Shown: positions 24,993 through 34,339 of the stretch, one piece after another
How the letters are laid out: each line of letters begins with the position of its first letter
Position numbering within the stretch: the first letter of the stretch is position 1
Origin: Nostoc desertorum CM1-VF14
GTDB lineage: Bacteria > Cyanobacteriota > Cyanobacteriia > Cyanobacteriales > Nostocaceae
Length of the DNA stretch: 64,000 bases
Reading direction: 5' to 3'
Assembly: GCA_019359245.1 (NCBI GenBank)
Contig: JAHHHR010000008.1
Location: forward strand, 1 to 64,000
The notes under the pieces: model-generated
What the model saw: the letters and a program-made list of their open reading frames with translations, nothing else
What the model was told of the DNA's origin: nothing
The model's database searches: none
Program-made: the position numbers and the translations under genes

Positions 24993-25877
24993 CTAGATAT
25001 TGATTTGCTGCCTCTGGGTAAGACACATTGCAATTCCCTTTTCGTAATAAGCTGCCTCATTAATAAAAATCGGCCAAACGGTAGATCCTCCTTCATAAAC
25101 AATTGTTTTACCATCAAGGGTCATAAAAATTGGATCTCCTGGGTTTAAGGCTTGATAATCCTTATCCTGAAGCTCTGGATGAATCATCCCAAAGATTTTA
25201 CCATCCTGTTGTTTTGGATAGTCCACAACTGATAAATGGTCATAGAGAATCAAAGTTTCGTTAGTTGATGGAATTGCACCCTGGTTAAACCCTTCTATAT
25301 AGTCGAGAACCGTAGAAATAAGTTCCTCTGTTTGTTGAAATAGCTCTGCTTTTAAGAGTCCTTGGGCAATAGGGCCAACCTCGATCGCAAAGCCTAATTC
25401 ACACAAAGAATTTACAAAGGGGTTTTCTTCAATTGATTTAAAAGAGCAACGATAAACCCTAACTAAAGGATTAATCTGGCTCAGATAAGCAGCCAATTTC
25501 AAGTTTAAGGGATGACTGTTTACCAAAATAATTGTCAGGCCCATATTAGCTGTGCTGCTGTGTAAGTCTAAGATAAAATCTGCTTGTTTATCCCTGTTTG
25601 ATGCTAGGGTATCCTGGATTGATTTAGCTTGTAATTCTTCATAACTGCTCAGAGTCGGATCTTGTAAATCTTGCTTGAGAAAACAGCGATTTAAATCCTT
25701 CTCTACATATCGCCTCCCCGCCGCAAAAGCGTTAGGATTTGCTAACAGAGTGACTGTCTCAAAACTTGGTCTAGCAATCAAGTCAGGAAACTGGGCAAAT
25801 TTTTGGATTAAGTATGCCCCCGTAAACTCATTGCCATGAGTTCCACCGACGATTGCAACTCGATTAATCTGGTTCAC
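24993..25877 (-). CDS. aspartoacylase (AstE/AspA family zinc hydrolase)
   Basis: The 294-residue protein begins with the zinc motif GGTHGNE (His14, Glu17), has [20 protein letters not shown] with the substrate-binding arginines, and [13 protein letters not shown] with the third zinc ligand. This is the layout of aspartoacylases, which hydrolyse N-acetylaspartate or related N-acyl amino acids in the cytoplasm. The catalytic glutamate is in [10 protein letters not shown]. The length is close to the usual ~300 residues. It stands alone; the physiological substrate in cyanobacteria is not established. Confidence 0.9.
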   Translation of the reverse strand: MNQINRVAIVGGTHGNEFTGAYLIQKFAQFPDLIARPSFETVTLLANPNAFAAGRRYVEKDLNRCFLKQDLQDPTLSSYEELQAKSIQDTLASNRDKQADFILDLHSSTANMGLTIILVNSHPLNLKLAAYLSQINPLVRVYRCSFKSIEENPFVNSLCELGFAIEVGPIAQGLLKAELFQQTEELISTVLDYIEGFNQGAIPSTNETLILYDHLSVVDYPKQQDGKIFGMIHPELQDKDYQALNPGDPIFMTLDGKTIVYEGGSTVWPIFINEAAYYEKGIAMCLTQRQQINI

Positions 25878-26195
25878 GATTACACCAACTCCAGAGAAGA
25901 GGCAGGGGGCAGGGGGCAGGGGGAAATGACCCCATCAATAACTGTCATGGAATAAAGGGGGGAAGATGGGTCTGAATCCCCCAATTCTATTAAGTGGTTG
26001 TCGTACTCTATGGAAAGCTGGCGCAACAGGTAGGGCACTCACTGAGCCTTACCATAAAGCCTGCCGCATAGCTACGCTTAGGGCGCAGCCTCTTCAAAAG
26101 TTCTGTCGAATCCTAATTCGCTTTTATCCCCCTGCTCCCTGCCCTCTGCCCCCTGCCCCCTGCTCCCTGCTCCCTTACCTCTTTTTCAATGTACC
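25878..26195. other. repeat-rich intergenic region
   Basis: The 318-bp spacer has GGGGGCA short repeats (25905-25925), an interspersed repeat at about 26050-26103 shared with 42859-42911, and CTCCCTGCCC-type repeats at 26128-26175. An open frame across it is repeat sequence and not regarded as a gene. Confidence 0.5.
26050..26103. repeat. interspersed repeat shared with 42859-42911
   Basis: About 50 bp starting CCATAAAGCCTGCCGCATAG and ending CAGCCTCTTCAAAAGTTC match the segment at 42859-42911 with only a few differences. It is a dispersed repeat of unknown function. Confidence 0.7.
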
Positions 26196-27251
26196 TTATG
26201 AAGCATTCAGTGTGCCGATGCGATCGCGCCCATGTGGTTGATAAAGATAAGACATATCAGGACCATTGGGAATGATCCCACCGGGATTGAGTGGGAATAG
26301 GTTCCCGTAGTAGTCTCGCTTCACACTCTCTACATCGCAGGTGTCAGCAACACCTGGAAGCTGATATAGATCGCGTAAATAAGCTCCCAGGTTATGATAG
26401 TCTTGAATTCGCCGCCTATTGCACTTAAACAACCCATAGTAGGCACTATCAAACCGAAATAACGTCGTAAATAAGCGGACATCTGCAAGCGTGAGATTGT
26501 CTCCACACAGATATCGATTAGTCTGCAATACAATGTCAATCTCATCAAGAGTTGCAAACAGTTCATTACAGGCTTGATTGTACGCTTCCTGACTTTGGGC
26601 AAAGCCGCAGCGATACACACCATTATTTACCGCGTGATAAATTTTCTCATTCCACCAGTCAATTTTTTCTTTGAGTGCTTCTGGGTAAAGATCGAGCGTG
26701 GGATTATTGGCGAACTCATTAAACTCAGAGTTCAGCATGACGATAATCTCTGAACTCTCATTGTTGACGATGGTTTTTGTTTGGCTATCCCATAGGATGG
26801 GAACTGTAGAGCGTCCACTGTAACCAGGTTCTGCCAGTTGATAAAATTCAGCCAGTGTGCGACAACCTTCTTCTTCCTCGTTGAATATCCAACCGCCTTC
26901 AATAGGAGAAGGAGAGAGGATACATACTGATATTACTGCTTCGAGTTTTTTGAGCGATCGCACAACTAGGGTTCGGTGCGCCCAAGGACAGCCCAGCCCA
27001 ACATAGAGTTTGTAGCGCCCTGCTGCTGGTGGGTGAGGATTCCCTTCTTCTGTGCCAATGAAGTTCCGAAACTGGCTATTAGGACGAATATAAGCTCCCG
27101 ACTGATTACTAGGAGCAAGCTTTGACATCATGATCTGCCACATAGTCGTCCAGACAAACTTTCCCAGCCAGATGATCAGCTTGGGAGGGAGTGTCCTGCC
27201 CTTTTTTTTGGGAAGATTTTTCTGGTCATTCATTGGAGTTGAGTTGCTCAT
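26196..27251 (-). CDS. glutathionyl-hydroquinone reductase-like GST
   Basis: The 351-residue protein has the layout of the YqjG/ECM4 (Xi-class) glutathione transferases: an N-terminal extension, YKLYVGLGCPWAHRTLVVRS with the catalytic cysteine in CPWAH, STVPILWDSQTKTIVNNESS for glutathione binding, and a helical C-terminal domain including CGDNLTLADVRLFTTLFRFD. These cytoplasmic enzymes remove glutathione from glutathionyl-hydroquinones. Start at Met-Ser-Asn (27251) is preferred over an in-frame upstream start at 27326 that adds 25 unlike residues. It is monocistronic. Confidence 0.9.
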   Translation of the reverse strand: MSNSTPMNDQKNLPKKKGRTLPPKLIIWLGKFVWTTMWQIMMSKLAPSNQSGAYIRPNSQFRNFIGTEEGNPHPPAAGRYKLYVGLGCPWAHRTLVVRSLKKLEAVISVCILSPSPIEGGWIFNEEEEGCRTLAEFYQLAEPGYSGRSTVPILWDSQTKTIVNNESSEIIVMLNSEFNEFANNPTLDLYPEALKEKIDWWNEKIYHAVNNGVYRCGFAQSQEAYNQACNELFATLDEIDIVLQTNRYLCGDNLTLADVRLFTTLFRFDSAYYGLFKCNRRRIQDYHNLGAYLRDLYQLPGVADTCDVESVKRDYYGNLFPLNPGGIIPNGPDMSYLYQPHGRDRIGTLNAS

Positions 27252-28082
27252 GGCGACAATCTTGCTTTGGGAGCGATTGACGTTACCACTGTTTCTGCTA
27301 AGTAGGTTTCGATTTTTACAACCCACTCTGAGCTTTACTACTCTACTTTACTATGCTTTGTATCATCCTGATTAGAAAAATCTCTCACATTTTGAGCGTA
27401 ATCATCTCAAATTTGCGTAGGCAAAGCCTACCGTTCGGGTAGCATTCCGCAGGAAAGGTATCGCAGCCAAAAGCGATCGTCCCATCTAAAAAACTACTTA
27501 CTTTTCCCAGCTTAATTTGTTCATCTCCTGTAATAAATTGCCAATCTATTTAACAAAAGACTTAATGAGGGATGTCGCGATCCTCTTAATTCTATTAACT
27601 ATGTATTTTGTAGTGTATTATACCTGTAACAAAGATTTTATCTAATTATTTTCTCGTCAACAAATAATAAGCATAAAAAATTTTAATTTACATCCTCCAA
27701 GAGAAAAACCTCTTGTGGGGTAGGCATTTTGCCCACCCTAGTTGTCCAAATCAAATGCGCGACATCTGAGTGTTTAACTTAGCCACAAATCGAAGTCAAA
27801 AACCCAATTTTTTAGCCATTAACGCCCAATAACAAGCTCTGAGACGTATATACGTCATATTTAAAAGTATGGTTTATCCTTTCCGAGAAAACACAGTATA
27901 AAGCTTAATTAGATACTCGCGTAATTACTAATAAAAAAAACAATATTTACCTGATCTTGTTATAAAAAACATTACATCTTAAGATTAGAGAATCCTAAAA
28001 AAGTGTAGATATAATTTTAGGGATAAGTTACTGAAACAAAGAACAAAAACAAAAAACTTACGTAGGAATAATTGTAAATAAA
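27252..28082. other. long AT-rich spacer with repeat elements
   Basis: The 831-bp region upstream of the oxidase gene contains GCGTAGGCAAAGCCTACC interspersed-repeat sequence (27414-27470), and a possible small element bounded by the inverted GATGTCGCG/CGCGACATC pair at about 27571 and 27761, which encloses a GGGGTAGGCATTTTGCCCAC repeat. A 27-codon hydrophobic open frame near 27564 has no ribosome binding site. The last 150 bp are AT-rich promoter-like sequence. Confidence 0.45.
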
Positions 28083-29570
28083 GTGACTCAATCTCATAAC
28101 AACCCTAACCTTCTAGAGGAAACGAATTTAGGGACTTTCATTGCTCAAGCTACTACCACAGACAAATGGCAAGTATTGTCGTATAGTGCTCCAATCATAC
28201 CTATACATGCCGCTCTACTTCGTACTGGTAAAGTATTCTTTTTTTGCGGTTCAGGTAATGATCCTAGTCGGTTAAATACTCCCTATGACAGTGTGGTTTG
28301 GGATGTGAGTAAAGGAACCTTTACCCGTCAGAAGGCTCCATTGGATAGTAATAATCAACCTATTGACCTTTTTTGCGCTGGTCACTCCTTCCGCCCTGAT
28401 GGTCGGTTACTGGTTGCGGGTGGAACTTTGCGCTATGACCCATTTTATGGTTCACCCTCTGCTCTGCTGTTTGATCCTATTACCGAGAAATGGGTCAAGA
28501 TACCACCAATGAATAATGGTCGTTGGTATCCTACTGTGTTAACACTAGGCAGTGGTCGGATTTTTGCAATATCTGGGCCGGATAAAGACGGCAAACTCAA
28601 TAACCAACCAGAAATTTATTCTGCTTTCTTTCCAAATGGTTGGAACGCTTTTCCAACAACTCGTTCCTTCCCGGTATACGCAAATCTGTTTCTACTCAGT
28701 AGTGGAAAAATCTTTTATTCAGGTGCTCAGATGGGCGGTAACTTTGGAGTAGCGCCAACTATACTAACCCTGCCAGAGACATTTACCGAACCCATTACAG
28801 AAAAAGTGGTGCCAGGGCTACAAGACCCAAGTTTCGGTAACCAAGGTACCAGTGTGCTTTTACCACCTGCACAAGACCAAAAAGTGATGATTATCGGTGG
28901 GGGTAGTGGTCAAACCGCAACAAACAGGGTAAATATTGTAGATTTAAAAGCTAGTAACCCAACTTACGTAGCAGCACAGCCTCTAAATTATGCCCGGATG
29001 CATCACAACGCAGTTTTGTTGCCCGATCGCACAGTGTTTGTTTGCAATGGGAGCAAAATGAATGAGGACATAACACAATCAATGCTGCCAGCAGAAATCT
29101 ACAATCCAGCCACAAGAACCTGGACAGTAGTAGCTAAACAGAATGTCCCCCGCGTATATCACTCGGTAGCCTTGCTCTTACCAGATGGTAGAGTAGCCAC
29201 AGCTGGGGGGAACCCTAGGCGGACTGTCAATGAACTGCGATTAGAAATTTACAGTCCTGCGTATATGTCGCGGTCACGGCCAATTATTCAGAGTGCTCCT
29301 CAAGCATTAAAATACGGACAGCAATTTACTATTCAGACACCCCAGGCTGGCAATATTAAATGGGTTAGTCTGATTAGACCAATGGCAACTACTCATTCCT
29401 GCGATACAGAACAAAGGTTAGTGGATGTGCCGATTAATTCTAGGAACGCTACTTCTCTTAATGTCACGCTAAGAGCCAATCGAAACATAGCAGTACCAGG
29501 CTGGTACATGCTTTTCATCAGTGACAATAATGGAACACCCTCAGTAGCAACCTGGACGCAAGTATCATAG
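28083..29570 (+). CDS. copper radical oxidase-like protein (galactose/glyoxal oxidase family)
   Basis: The 495-residue protein is a Kelch-type beta-propeller plus a C-terminal early-set (DUF1929) domain, as in galactose and glyoxal oxidases. The residues that build the copper-radical site are present: Cys98 (DLFCAGHSF) and Tyr149 (NGRWYPTVL) for the thioether-linked tyrosine, Tyr359-His360 (PRVYHSVAL) and His438 (MATTHSCDTEQR). Known relatives oxidise alcohols or aldehydes with oxygen and release hydrogen peroxide. There is no classical signal peptide from the GTG start, which is unusual for this family. The next gene encodes a probable Tat-exported protein 188 bp downstream. Confidence 0.88.
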   Translation: MTQSHNNPNLLEETNLGTFIAQATTTDKWQVLSYSAPIIPIHAALLRTGKVFFFCGSGNDPSRLNTPYDSVVWDVSKGTFTRQKAPLDSNNQPIDLFCAGHSFRPDGRLLVAGGTLRYDPFYGSPSALLFDPITEKWVKIPPMNNGRWYPTVLTLGSGRIFAISGPDKDGKLNNQPEIYSAFFPNGWNAFPTTRSFPVYANLFLLSSGKIFYSGAQMGGNFGVAPTILTLPETFTEPITEKVVPGLQDPSFGNQGTSVLLPPAQDQKVMIIGGGSGQTATNRVNIVDLKASNPTYVAAQPLNYARMHHNAVLLPDRTVFVCNGSKMNEDITQSMLPAEIYNPATRTWTVVAKQNVPRVYHSVALLLPDGRVATAGGNPRRTVNELRLEIYSPAYMSRSRPIIQSAPQALKYGQQFTIQTPQAGNIKWVSLIRPMATTHSCDTEQRLVDVPINSRNATSLNVTLRANRNIAVPGWYMLFISDNNGTPSVATWTQVS

Positions 29571-29590
29571 CCTTACCTGTTTATGTTCAA

Positions 29591-29713
29591 TAGACCTCTT
29601 GCAAAAGTCTCTAATACCCCACCCCTGACTTCTGCCTGCGCTTGCGGGGCAGGGAGCGTTTGTACTCAAATGCGGGGTAGAGTTGTTTATTTTTGATTGA
29701 TGCAAGAGGTCTA
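29591..29713. mobile_element. MITE-like element with TAGACCTCTTGCA ends
   Basis: A perfect 13-bp inverted repeat, TAGACCTCTTGCA (29591-29603) and TGCAAGAGGTCTA (29701-29713), encloses 97 bp without a coding frame. The outer TA could be a duplicated target. The size and ends suggest a non-autonomous transposable element lying between the oxidase gene and the Tat-substrate gene. Confidence 0.75.
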
Positions 29714-29758
29714 ACACACTGCAACTTAATAAACGTCATTAATTCTAGGAGTAGAAAT

Positions 29759-30886
29759 ATGAGTTACAAGCTATCACGTCGGCAGTTTGGCCAGTTAGTG
29801 CTTGGTGGAACTATAGTATCTGGGCTTAGTTATATAAGCAACAAAACTTTGGCGCAAACACCAAGTTACAAAATTATCGGTATAGATTCTGGCTCTATCA
29901 TCACCACCGACCAAACGACTGTTCCAGAGGTAGATACCACTGAATTAGATAGCACTGTTCCAAACATTGTACCCACAGATATTAAGCCTGTAGGGCTAGG
30001 ACTTGTTTTGGAATCCCTTGTTTTGCAATCCTTAAATACAGGAAAGGTTCAGCTTCTAAGTCCACTAGTTTCTCAGATACTTGCTGAGCGCGGTACAGCT
30101 TTAGTACAGTCTAATGAGACATTGAGTAACTTCGCTCTTTTAAACGATAGCAGCATTGCCAAGCTTGGTACAGGTTTAATAGAGTCTAATGAGACATTGA
30201 ATCGCCTTACTTCTCCAAGGAATGGCATAGTTGCTGATCAGGTTAAACCTTTAGTAGAGGCTAATGAGACATTGAGTGGCTTCACTTCTTTAAGCGATGG
30301 CACACTTGTCGTAGCTATTAGTCCTGTTACCATTGGTAAGAAACAGGCGGCACCTACTCGCATTACATTTTTGGGTACGCCTGTAAAAACTTTGATAGTC
30401 TCAGGACTTAAACAGAATCAACAGCTTGGGAGCTTGCTAGGCACTATTGATGGGCGGCTCATAGGTTTAGTAGGTAAGAATAACGGTACACCACCTATTA
30501 CATTGGTAGATATTAACCTTGAAACAGGACAGATAAGTTCTATTAGTAAGGTTAAATTCCCGAACAATGAACGGGCCAATAATCTAGCACAATGCCCAGA
30601 CGGAAAACTCTATACGTCCTTAGTTGGATTGAATGGTGAAACAACTCTAGTGCAGTTAGACTCAAATCAAAAAAGCCCGATCAGACTGGCACAATTGAAA
30701 TTTAATGGTCAAGCATGGAATAATGGCTTACAAAGTTTAGTTTGTTCTGCAACAGGTCAACTCCTTGCCTTTGGAGCTATGAGGTATGAGACACCTAATG
30801 CTGTGTATAACGTAGATAAGCAAAGTGGAAACATGACTCGGCTACAAGACTTTAACGCTAGTCAGATTACGCTTGCTCGTGGGTAG
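29759..30886 (+). CDS. probable Tat-exported hypothetical protein
   Basis: The 375-residue protein begins with a twin-arginine-like signal, MSYKLSRRQFGQLVLGGTIV, cleaved perhaps after TLAQ. The middle contains three related units around S/ANETLSxF (residues about 130-200). The C-terminal half has repeated LVDINLETGQISSISKV and VQLDSNQKSPIRLAQL strands that resemble beta-propeller blades. I do not recognise a named family. AGGAG sits 8 nt before the ATG. It follows the copper-oxidase-like gene; a folded, cofactor-type protein would fit Tat export, but no function can be assigned. Confidence 0.7.
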   Translation: MSYKLSRRQFGQLVLGGTIVSGLSYISNKTLAQTPSYKIIGIDSGSIITTDQTTVPEVDTTELDSTVPNIVPTDIKPVGLGLVLESLVLQSLNTGKVQLLSPLVSQILAERGTALVQSNETLSNFALLNDSSIAKLGTGLIESNETLNRLTSPRNGIVADQVKPLVEANETLSGFTSLSDGTLVVAISPVTIGKKQAAPTRITFLGTPVKTLIVSGLKQNQQLGSLLGTIDGRLIGLVGKNNGTPPITLVDINLETGQISSISKVKFPNNERANNLAQCPDGKLYTSLVGLNGETTLVQLDSNQKSPIRLAQLKFNGQAWNNGLQSLVCSATGQLLAFGAMRYETPNAVYNVDKQSGNMTRLQDFNASQITLARG

Positions 30887-31169
30887 AAGGGATTGAAGAA
30901 TAGGGCATTGGGCATGGGTAAGAGGACCTTGGGACAAGGAGAATTGGGGACAAGGAGAAAGACTTGTTTCAAGTTCTCACCTCTTGTCCCCCTCATCTCC
31001 CCCTGTTCCCCAGGGCTGTTTCATTCCCGAAAGAGCTTTAAAAATCAAGGGTTCTAGCGATTAAAAATTAGTTATTTTGTTACCAGCGTGCCGATGAAAC
31101 CAACTATTTTACTGATATTTCAGTGCTTAAATGTTCATCTCTTCGTCACGCTTACTTACAATTTTCTCG

Positions 31170-32144
31170 CTAACCATCTTGACAAATCTTGTTTGAAATG
31201 GAATGAATCAGCCCTGCCCTGCTCCCTGCCCTTTCCCTAAGAAACGCATCAAATGTAAACCTATCCGGTAGCGAAGTTTGTGCGCCTGGTTTTGTTGTCG
31301 CCAAAGCACCGGCGGCTGCACCCCAAACAACTGCCTGGTGTAAAGAAAGTCCTTCGAAAAGTGCCGCAGTTAAGCCGCCATTAAAAGCATCGCCAGCAGC
31401 TACTGTGTCAACCGCATGAACTGGAAATGCAGGTACAAAAAACTTTTCCTCAGCAGTGGCACAAAAAACACCTTTAGCGCCCAGTTTAACGATCGCACAT
31501 TTCACACCCCGTTCTAATAAAACTTCGGCTGCTTTGGCTGCAAGTTCTTCTCCATCCACAGGAAAACCCACTAACTGCGAGGCTTCAACTTCATTCGGTG
31601 TAATAATGTCCACTAACGGGTAAAGTTCATCTGGAAAAGCAGATTGTGCGGGTGCAGGGTCGAGAATTACCCTTATTTTGGTTTTTCTTGCCGCTTTAGC
31701 TGCTGCAACCACCGCAGCAATCGGAATTTCTAATTGTAAAAGCAGTGCTGTGGCTTCTGGTAATAAATGGGACAATCGTTTTACATCTTCTTGATTGACA
31801 CATCCATTTGCACCAGGAATTACAATAATGTGATTTTCACCAGCATGATTTACGGCAATCATGGCGACTCCAGAACTAACAGTTTCATCCACGAAAATAT
31901 TGTCAATCTGCACACCAGATGCTTGTAAATTGTTGACAAGTTCCACACCAAAATTGTCTGCACCTACACGCCCCACCATTTGGGTAGGAATTCCTAATTT
32001 TGCTAATGCTACGGCTTGATTAGCTCCTTTACCTCCCGAAACTTTAAAAAAGTCTTCTCCTAGCAACGTTTCTCCTGCGACTGGTAACCGGGGTGCTGTT
32101 GCTACCAAGTCTATATTTATGCTGCCGAAGACGATAACGCTCAT
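31170..32144 (-). CDS. rbsK: ribokinase (PfkB family)
   Basis: The 324-residue protein matches ribokinase: the ribose-binding GSINIDLVATAPRLPVAGET, the GGKGANQAVALAKLG motif, and the ATP/anion-hole motif DTVAAGDAFNGGL near the C-terminus with the catalytic aspartate. It phosphorylates D-ribose to ribose 5-phosphate in the cytoplasm. A C-terminal tail of about 25 residues (GSRAGLIHSISNKIC) exceeds the usual end and is read from spacer-like sequence. No ribose transporter is adjacent, so nucleoside recycling is a plausible role. Confidence 0.92.
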   Translation of the reverse strand: MSVIVFGSINIDLVATAPRLPVAGETLLGEDFFKVSGGKGANQAVALAKLGIPTQMVGRVGADNFGVELVNNLQASGVQIDNIFVDETVSSGVAMIAVNHAGENHIIVIPGANGCVNQEDVKRLSHLLPEATALLLQLEIPIAAVVAAAKAARKTKIRVILDPAPAQSAFPDELYPLVDIITPNEVEASQLVGFPVDGEELAAKAAEVLLERGVKCAIVKLGAKGVFCATAEEKFFVPAFPVHAVDTVAAGDAFNGGLTAALFEGLSLHQAVVWGAAAGALATTKPGAQTSLPDRFTFDAFLRERAGSRAGLIHSISNKICQDG

Positions 32145-32280
32145 GATGCTTGTTTTGGTTGATGTTAAAGGGATTCAGCCTAATATTACAGGAAGCGATC
32201 GCTAGGGTTCAAACAACTAAACATCTATAAATAACAATACCTTGTCTATTTACAGGTATCTATGTTTTAGCAAAATATTG

Positions 32281-33963
32281 TCATTCATTTAATTCCATCA
32301 ATTCTTTTGTTTTCAAAGCAGCCGCTACAGGTTGAGAACATTGTTGAATCTGAGGAGAAATAGAGCAAATCGCATCTGTTGTTGTTTCAAAACAATTTGA
32401 TAACCCAATTGTTTGTAACAATCCTGTTCGTTCTAATAGTTCTTTGACTTCGGTTTGTAAACCTGTGAGAATTAAGCGGCAATTGTGCCGTTCCAAGTCG
32501 TGGTAAATATCTTCTAAAGCTACTAACCCAGTGGTGTCCATATTTGGTACAAACCGTAACCGGAGAATTAAATATTTTACTTCCGGTTCATCGCGGAGGA
32601 AGGTAGCAAACCGTTCAGCAGCACCAAAAAATACGGGGCCATCTACGCGATAAACGGCAATTTCTTTTCCTAATTCCAGAGGCGTACCAGGGGGAAATAC
32701 TTCGGTTTCAGGTATTTTGACTAGGCTTAAATCGCTCATCCGTTTGATGAACAATGCTCCGGCTGCAATCAATCCCACTTCTACAGCGAGAACTAAGTCA
32801 AACAAGATTGTTACTAGCCAGGTGAGAATCATCACTGCAAAATCAGAGTAGGTAGCACGCATCAATAAACCAATGGCTTCCCACTCAATCATCCGCACAC
32901 TAACCACCATCAAAATACCAGCAAGTGCTGCTAAAGGAATCTGTGCTGCTAGAGGTGCTAAAGTTAAAACAATAATGGCTAAGGCAACGCCGTGAATTAC
33001 TCCAGATAGCCGGGTTTTGCCGCCAGAACGGACATTGACAACAGTCCGAGCGATCGCACCTGTTGCTGGGATGCCACCAAAAAATGGGACAATCATATTT
33101 GCCAACCCTTGACCAATTAATTCACGATCGCTATTGTGTTTTTCGCTCACTGTCATCCCATCAGCCACCACCGCCGATAGCAACGATTCAATACTTCCCA
33201 GTGCAGCCAAAGCCAAAGCCGGATTAATCAGTTCTCGAATCACACTAAAATCATTCCAGTGGGGAATACCTTGGGGCATCGGTAAAGATTGGGGAATGCT
33301 GCCAATTGTGGGTACATACAGATGGAAATAAGAAGCGATCGCTGTTGCCAACACCAACCCCATTAAAGAACCCGGTATTGTAGAATTAATCCTGGGCCAC
33401 AAAACTGTGGTTGCAATTACCACTATTGCCAACCCAACAGCAGCCCAATTTAAAGCTTCTATATGAGTTACACTTTGCCAAAGTCCCGGCGCAAAATGTT
33501 CACTGCGCGGTAGTTGTAAACCAAAGAAATTATTTAATTGTCCACAAAATATAATCACGGCAATACCATTAGTAAAGCCTGCCGTGACTGGATAGGGAAT
33601 AAACTTCACTAGCTGTCCAAGTTTGGCAACCCCCAAGGCAATCTGGATAATCCCAGCCATCACCCCAGCAATCCAAACTTTCTCAATGCCGTATTTGGCG
33701 ACAATTCCCACCAAAACTACAGCCATTGCACCTGTTGGCCCTGTAATCTGTACTGACGAACCACCAAAAATTGCCGCTACAATTCCCGCCACAATAGCCG
33801 TGTAAAGTCCAGCTTTTGGTTCTACTCCACTTGCTACTGCAAAGGCTAAAGCTAAAGGCAAGGCTACCACTGCTGCTGTCAGCCCTCCGGTAAAATCGCC
33901 ACGCAGTCCCTTAAACAAGCCAGTCAAAGGCTTTGGTTCTTGGAGGAAATTAGATATTGCCAT
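32281..33963 (-). CDS. SulP family anion transporter with STAS domain
   Basis: The 560-residue protein has about 11-12 hydrophobic helices (starting LTAAVVALPLALAFAVASGV) with the SulP signatures GLYTAIVAGIVAAIFGGSSV and ITGPTGAMAVVL, and a cytoplasmic STAS domain from about residue 430 (YRVDGPVFFGAAERFATFL, MDTTGLVALEDIYHDLERHN). SulP proteins transport sulfate, bicarbonate or other anions; cyanobacterial BicA is a sodium-bicarbonate member. Substrate cannot be decided from sequence reading here. Start at MAISNFLQEPK is preferred. It is divergent from the ABC transporter gene. Confidence 0.9.
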   Translation of the reverse strand: MAISNFLQEPKPLTGLFKGLRGDFTGGLTAAVVALPLALAFAVASGVEPKAGLYTAIVAGIVAAIFGGSSVQITGPTGAMAVVLVGIVAKYGIEKVWIAGVMAGIIQIALGVAKLGQLVKFIPYPVTAGFTNGIAVIIFCGQLNNFFGLQLPRSEHFAPGLWQSVTHIEALNWAAVGLAIVVIATTVLWPRINSTIPGSLMGLVLATAIASYFHLYVPTIGSIPQSLPMPQGIPHWNDFSVIRELINPALALAALGSIESLLSAVVADGMTVSEKHNSDRELIGQGLANMIVPFFGGIPATGAIARTVVNVRSGGKTRLSGVIHGVALAIIVLTLAPLAAQIPLAALAGILMVVSVRMIEWEAIGLLMRATYSDFAVMILTWLVTILFDLVLAVEVGLIAAGALFIKRMSDLSLVKIPETEVFPPGTPLELGKEIAVYRVDGPVFFGAAERFATFLRDEPEVKYLILRLRFVPNMDTTGLVALEDIYHDLERHNCRLILTGLQTEVKELLERTGLLQTIGLSNCFETTTDAICSISPQIQQCSQPVAAALKTKELMELNE

Positions 33964-34339
33964 ATTCCGTTTCAACTCTCATACAAACTTGGTTGATGCA
34001 CAGATAGATATCACATGATATCCGAGCAATTAAGCATAATACCCGGAACCTCAAAGATGCCTGGGGCAAAAGCCCTTTCATTATAAACATCTCCCAAAAA
34101 AGTTAAAATTATGTTGTTATTAACTTGTACCCTGCGACATTTGGGTTTGAGATGAAACTACCTAGGCGGTGGATAATTCAGACAGAAGCGGCTATCGAGC
34201 GATCGCTCAAACAGATTACAGTAGATAGAACTACAATTGCGTTCGCGTAGCGTACCGTATAGGTAATCGCCCGTCTTTAGACTCAAGACTCAAAACTTTT
34301 TTCCGTGGTAATATCAGTAGCACGAAACCGCAAAAAGCC
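33964..34339. other. spacer between divergent transporters with a gene fossil
   Basis: The 376-bp spacer holds the ABC-ATPase fossil at 34143-34242 followed by a GCGTTCGCGTAGCGTACCGT interspersed repeat (34232-34272). The SulP promoter side (33964-34130) is AT-rich. Confidence 0.5.
34143..34242 (+). pseudogene. fossil of an ABC-transporter ATPase segment
   Basis: About 100 bp match the Walker B to H-loop part of the intact ABC gene downstream (35901-36003). For example GATTACAGTAGATAGAACTA is identical in both, and AGACAGAAGCGGC is shared. In the fossil a TAG interrupts the DEATSAVD equivalent and one extra base shifts the frame. It is the remnant of a second, lost ABC gene or a partial duplication. 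Confidence 0.85.

Noticed and set aside
25966..26241. 91-codon plus-strand open frame
   Set aside because: Its codons come from dispersed repeats and CCCTGCC runs, and it overlaps the GST gene end.
27564..27647. 27-codon hydrophobic open frame
   Set aside because: No ribosome binding site and probably part of a dispersed element.
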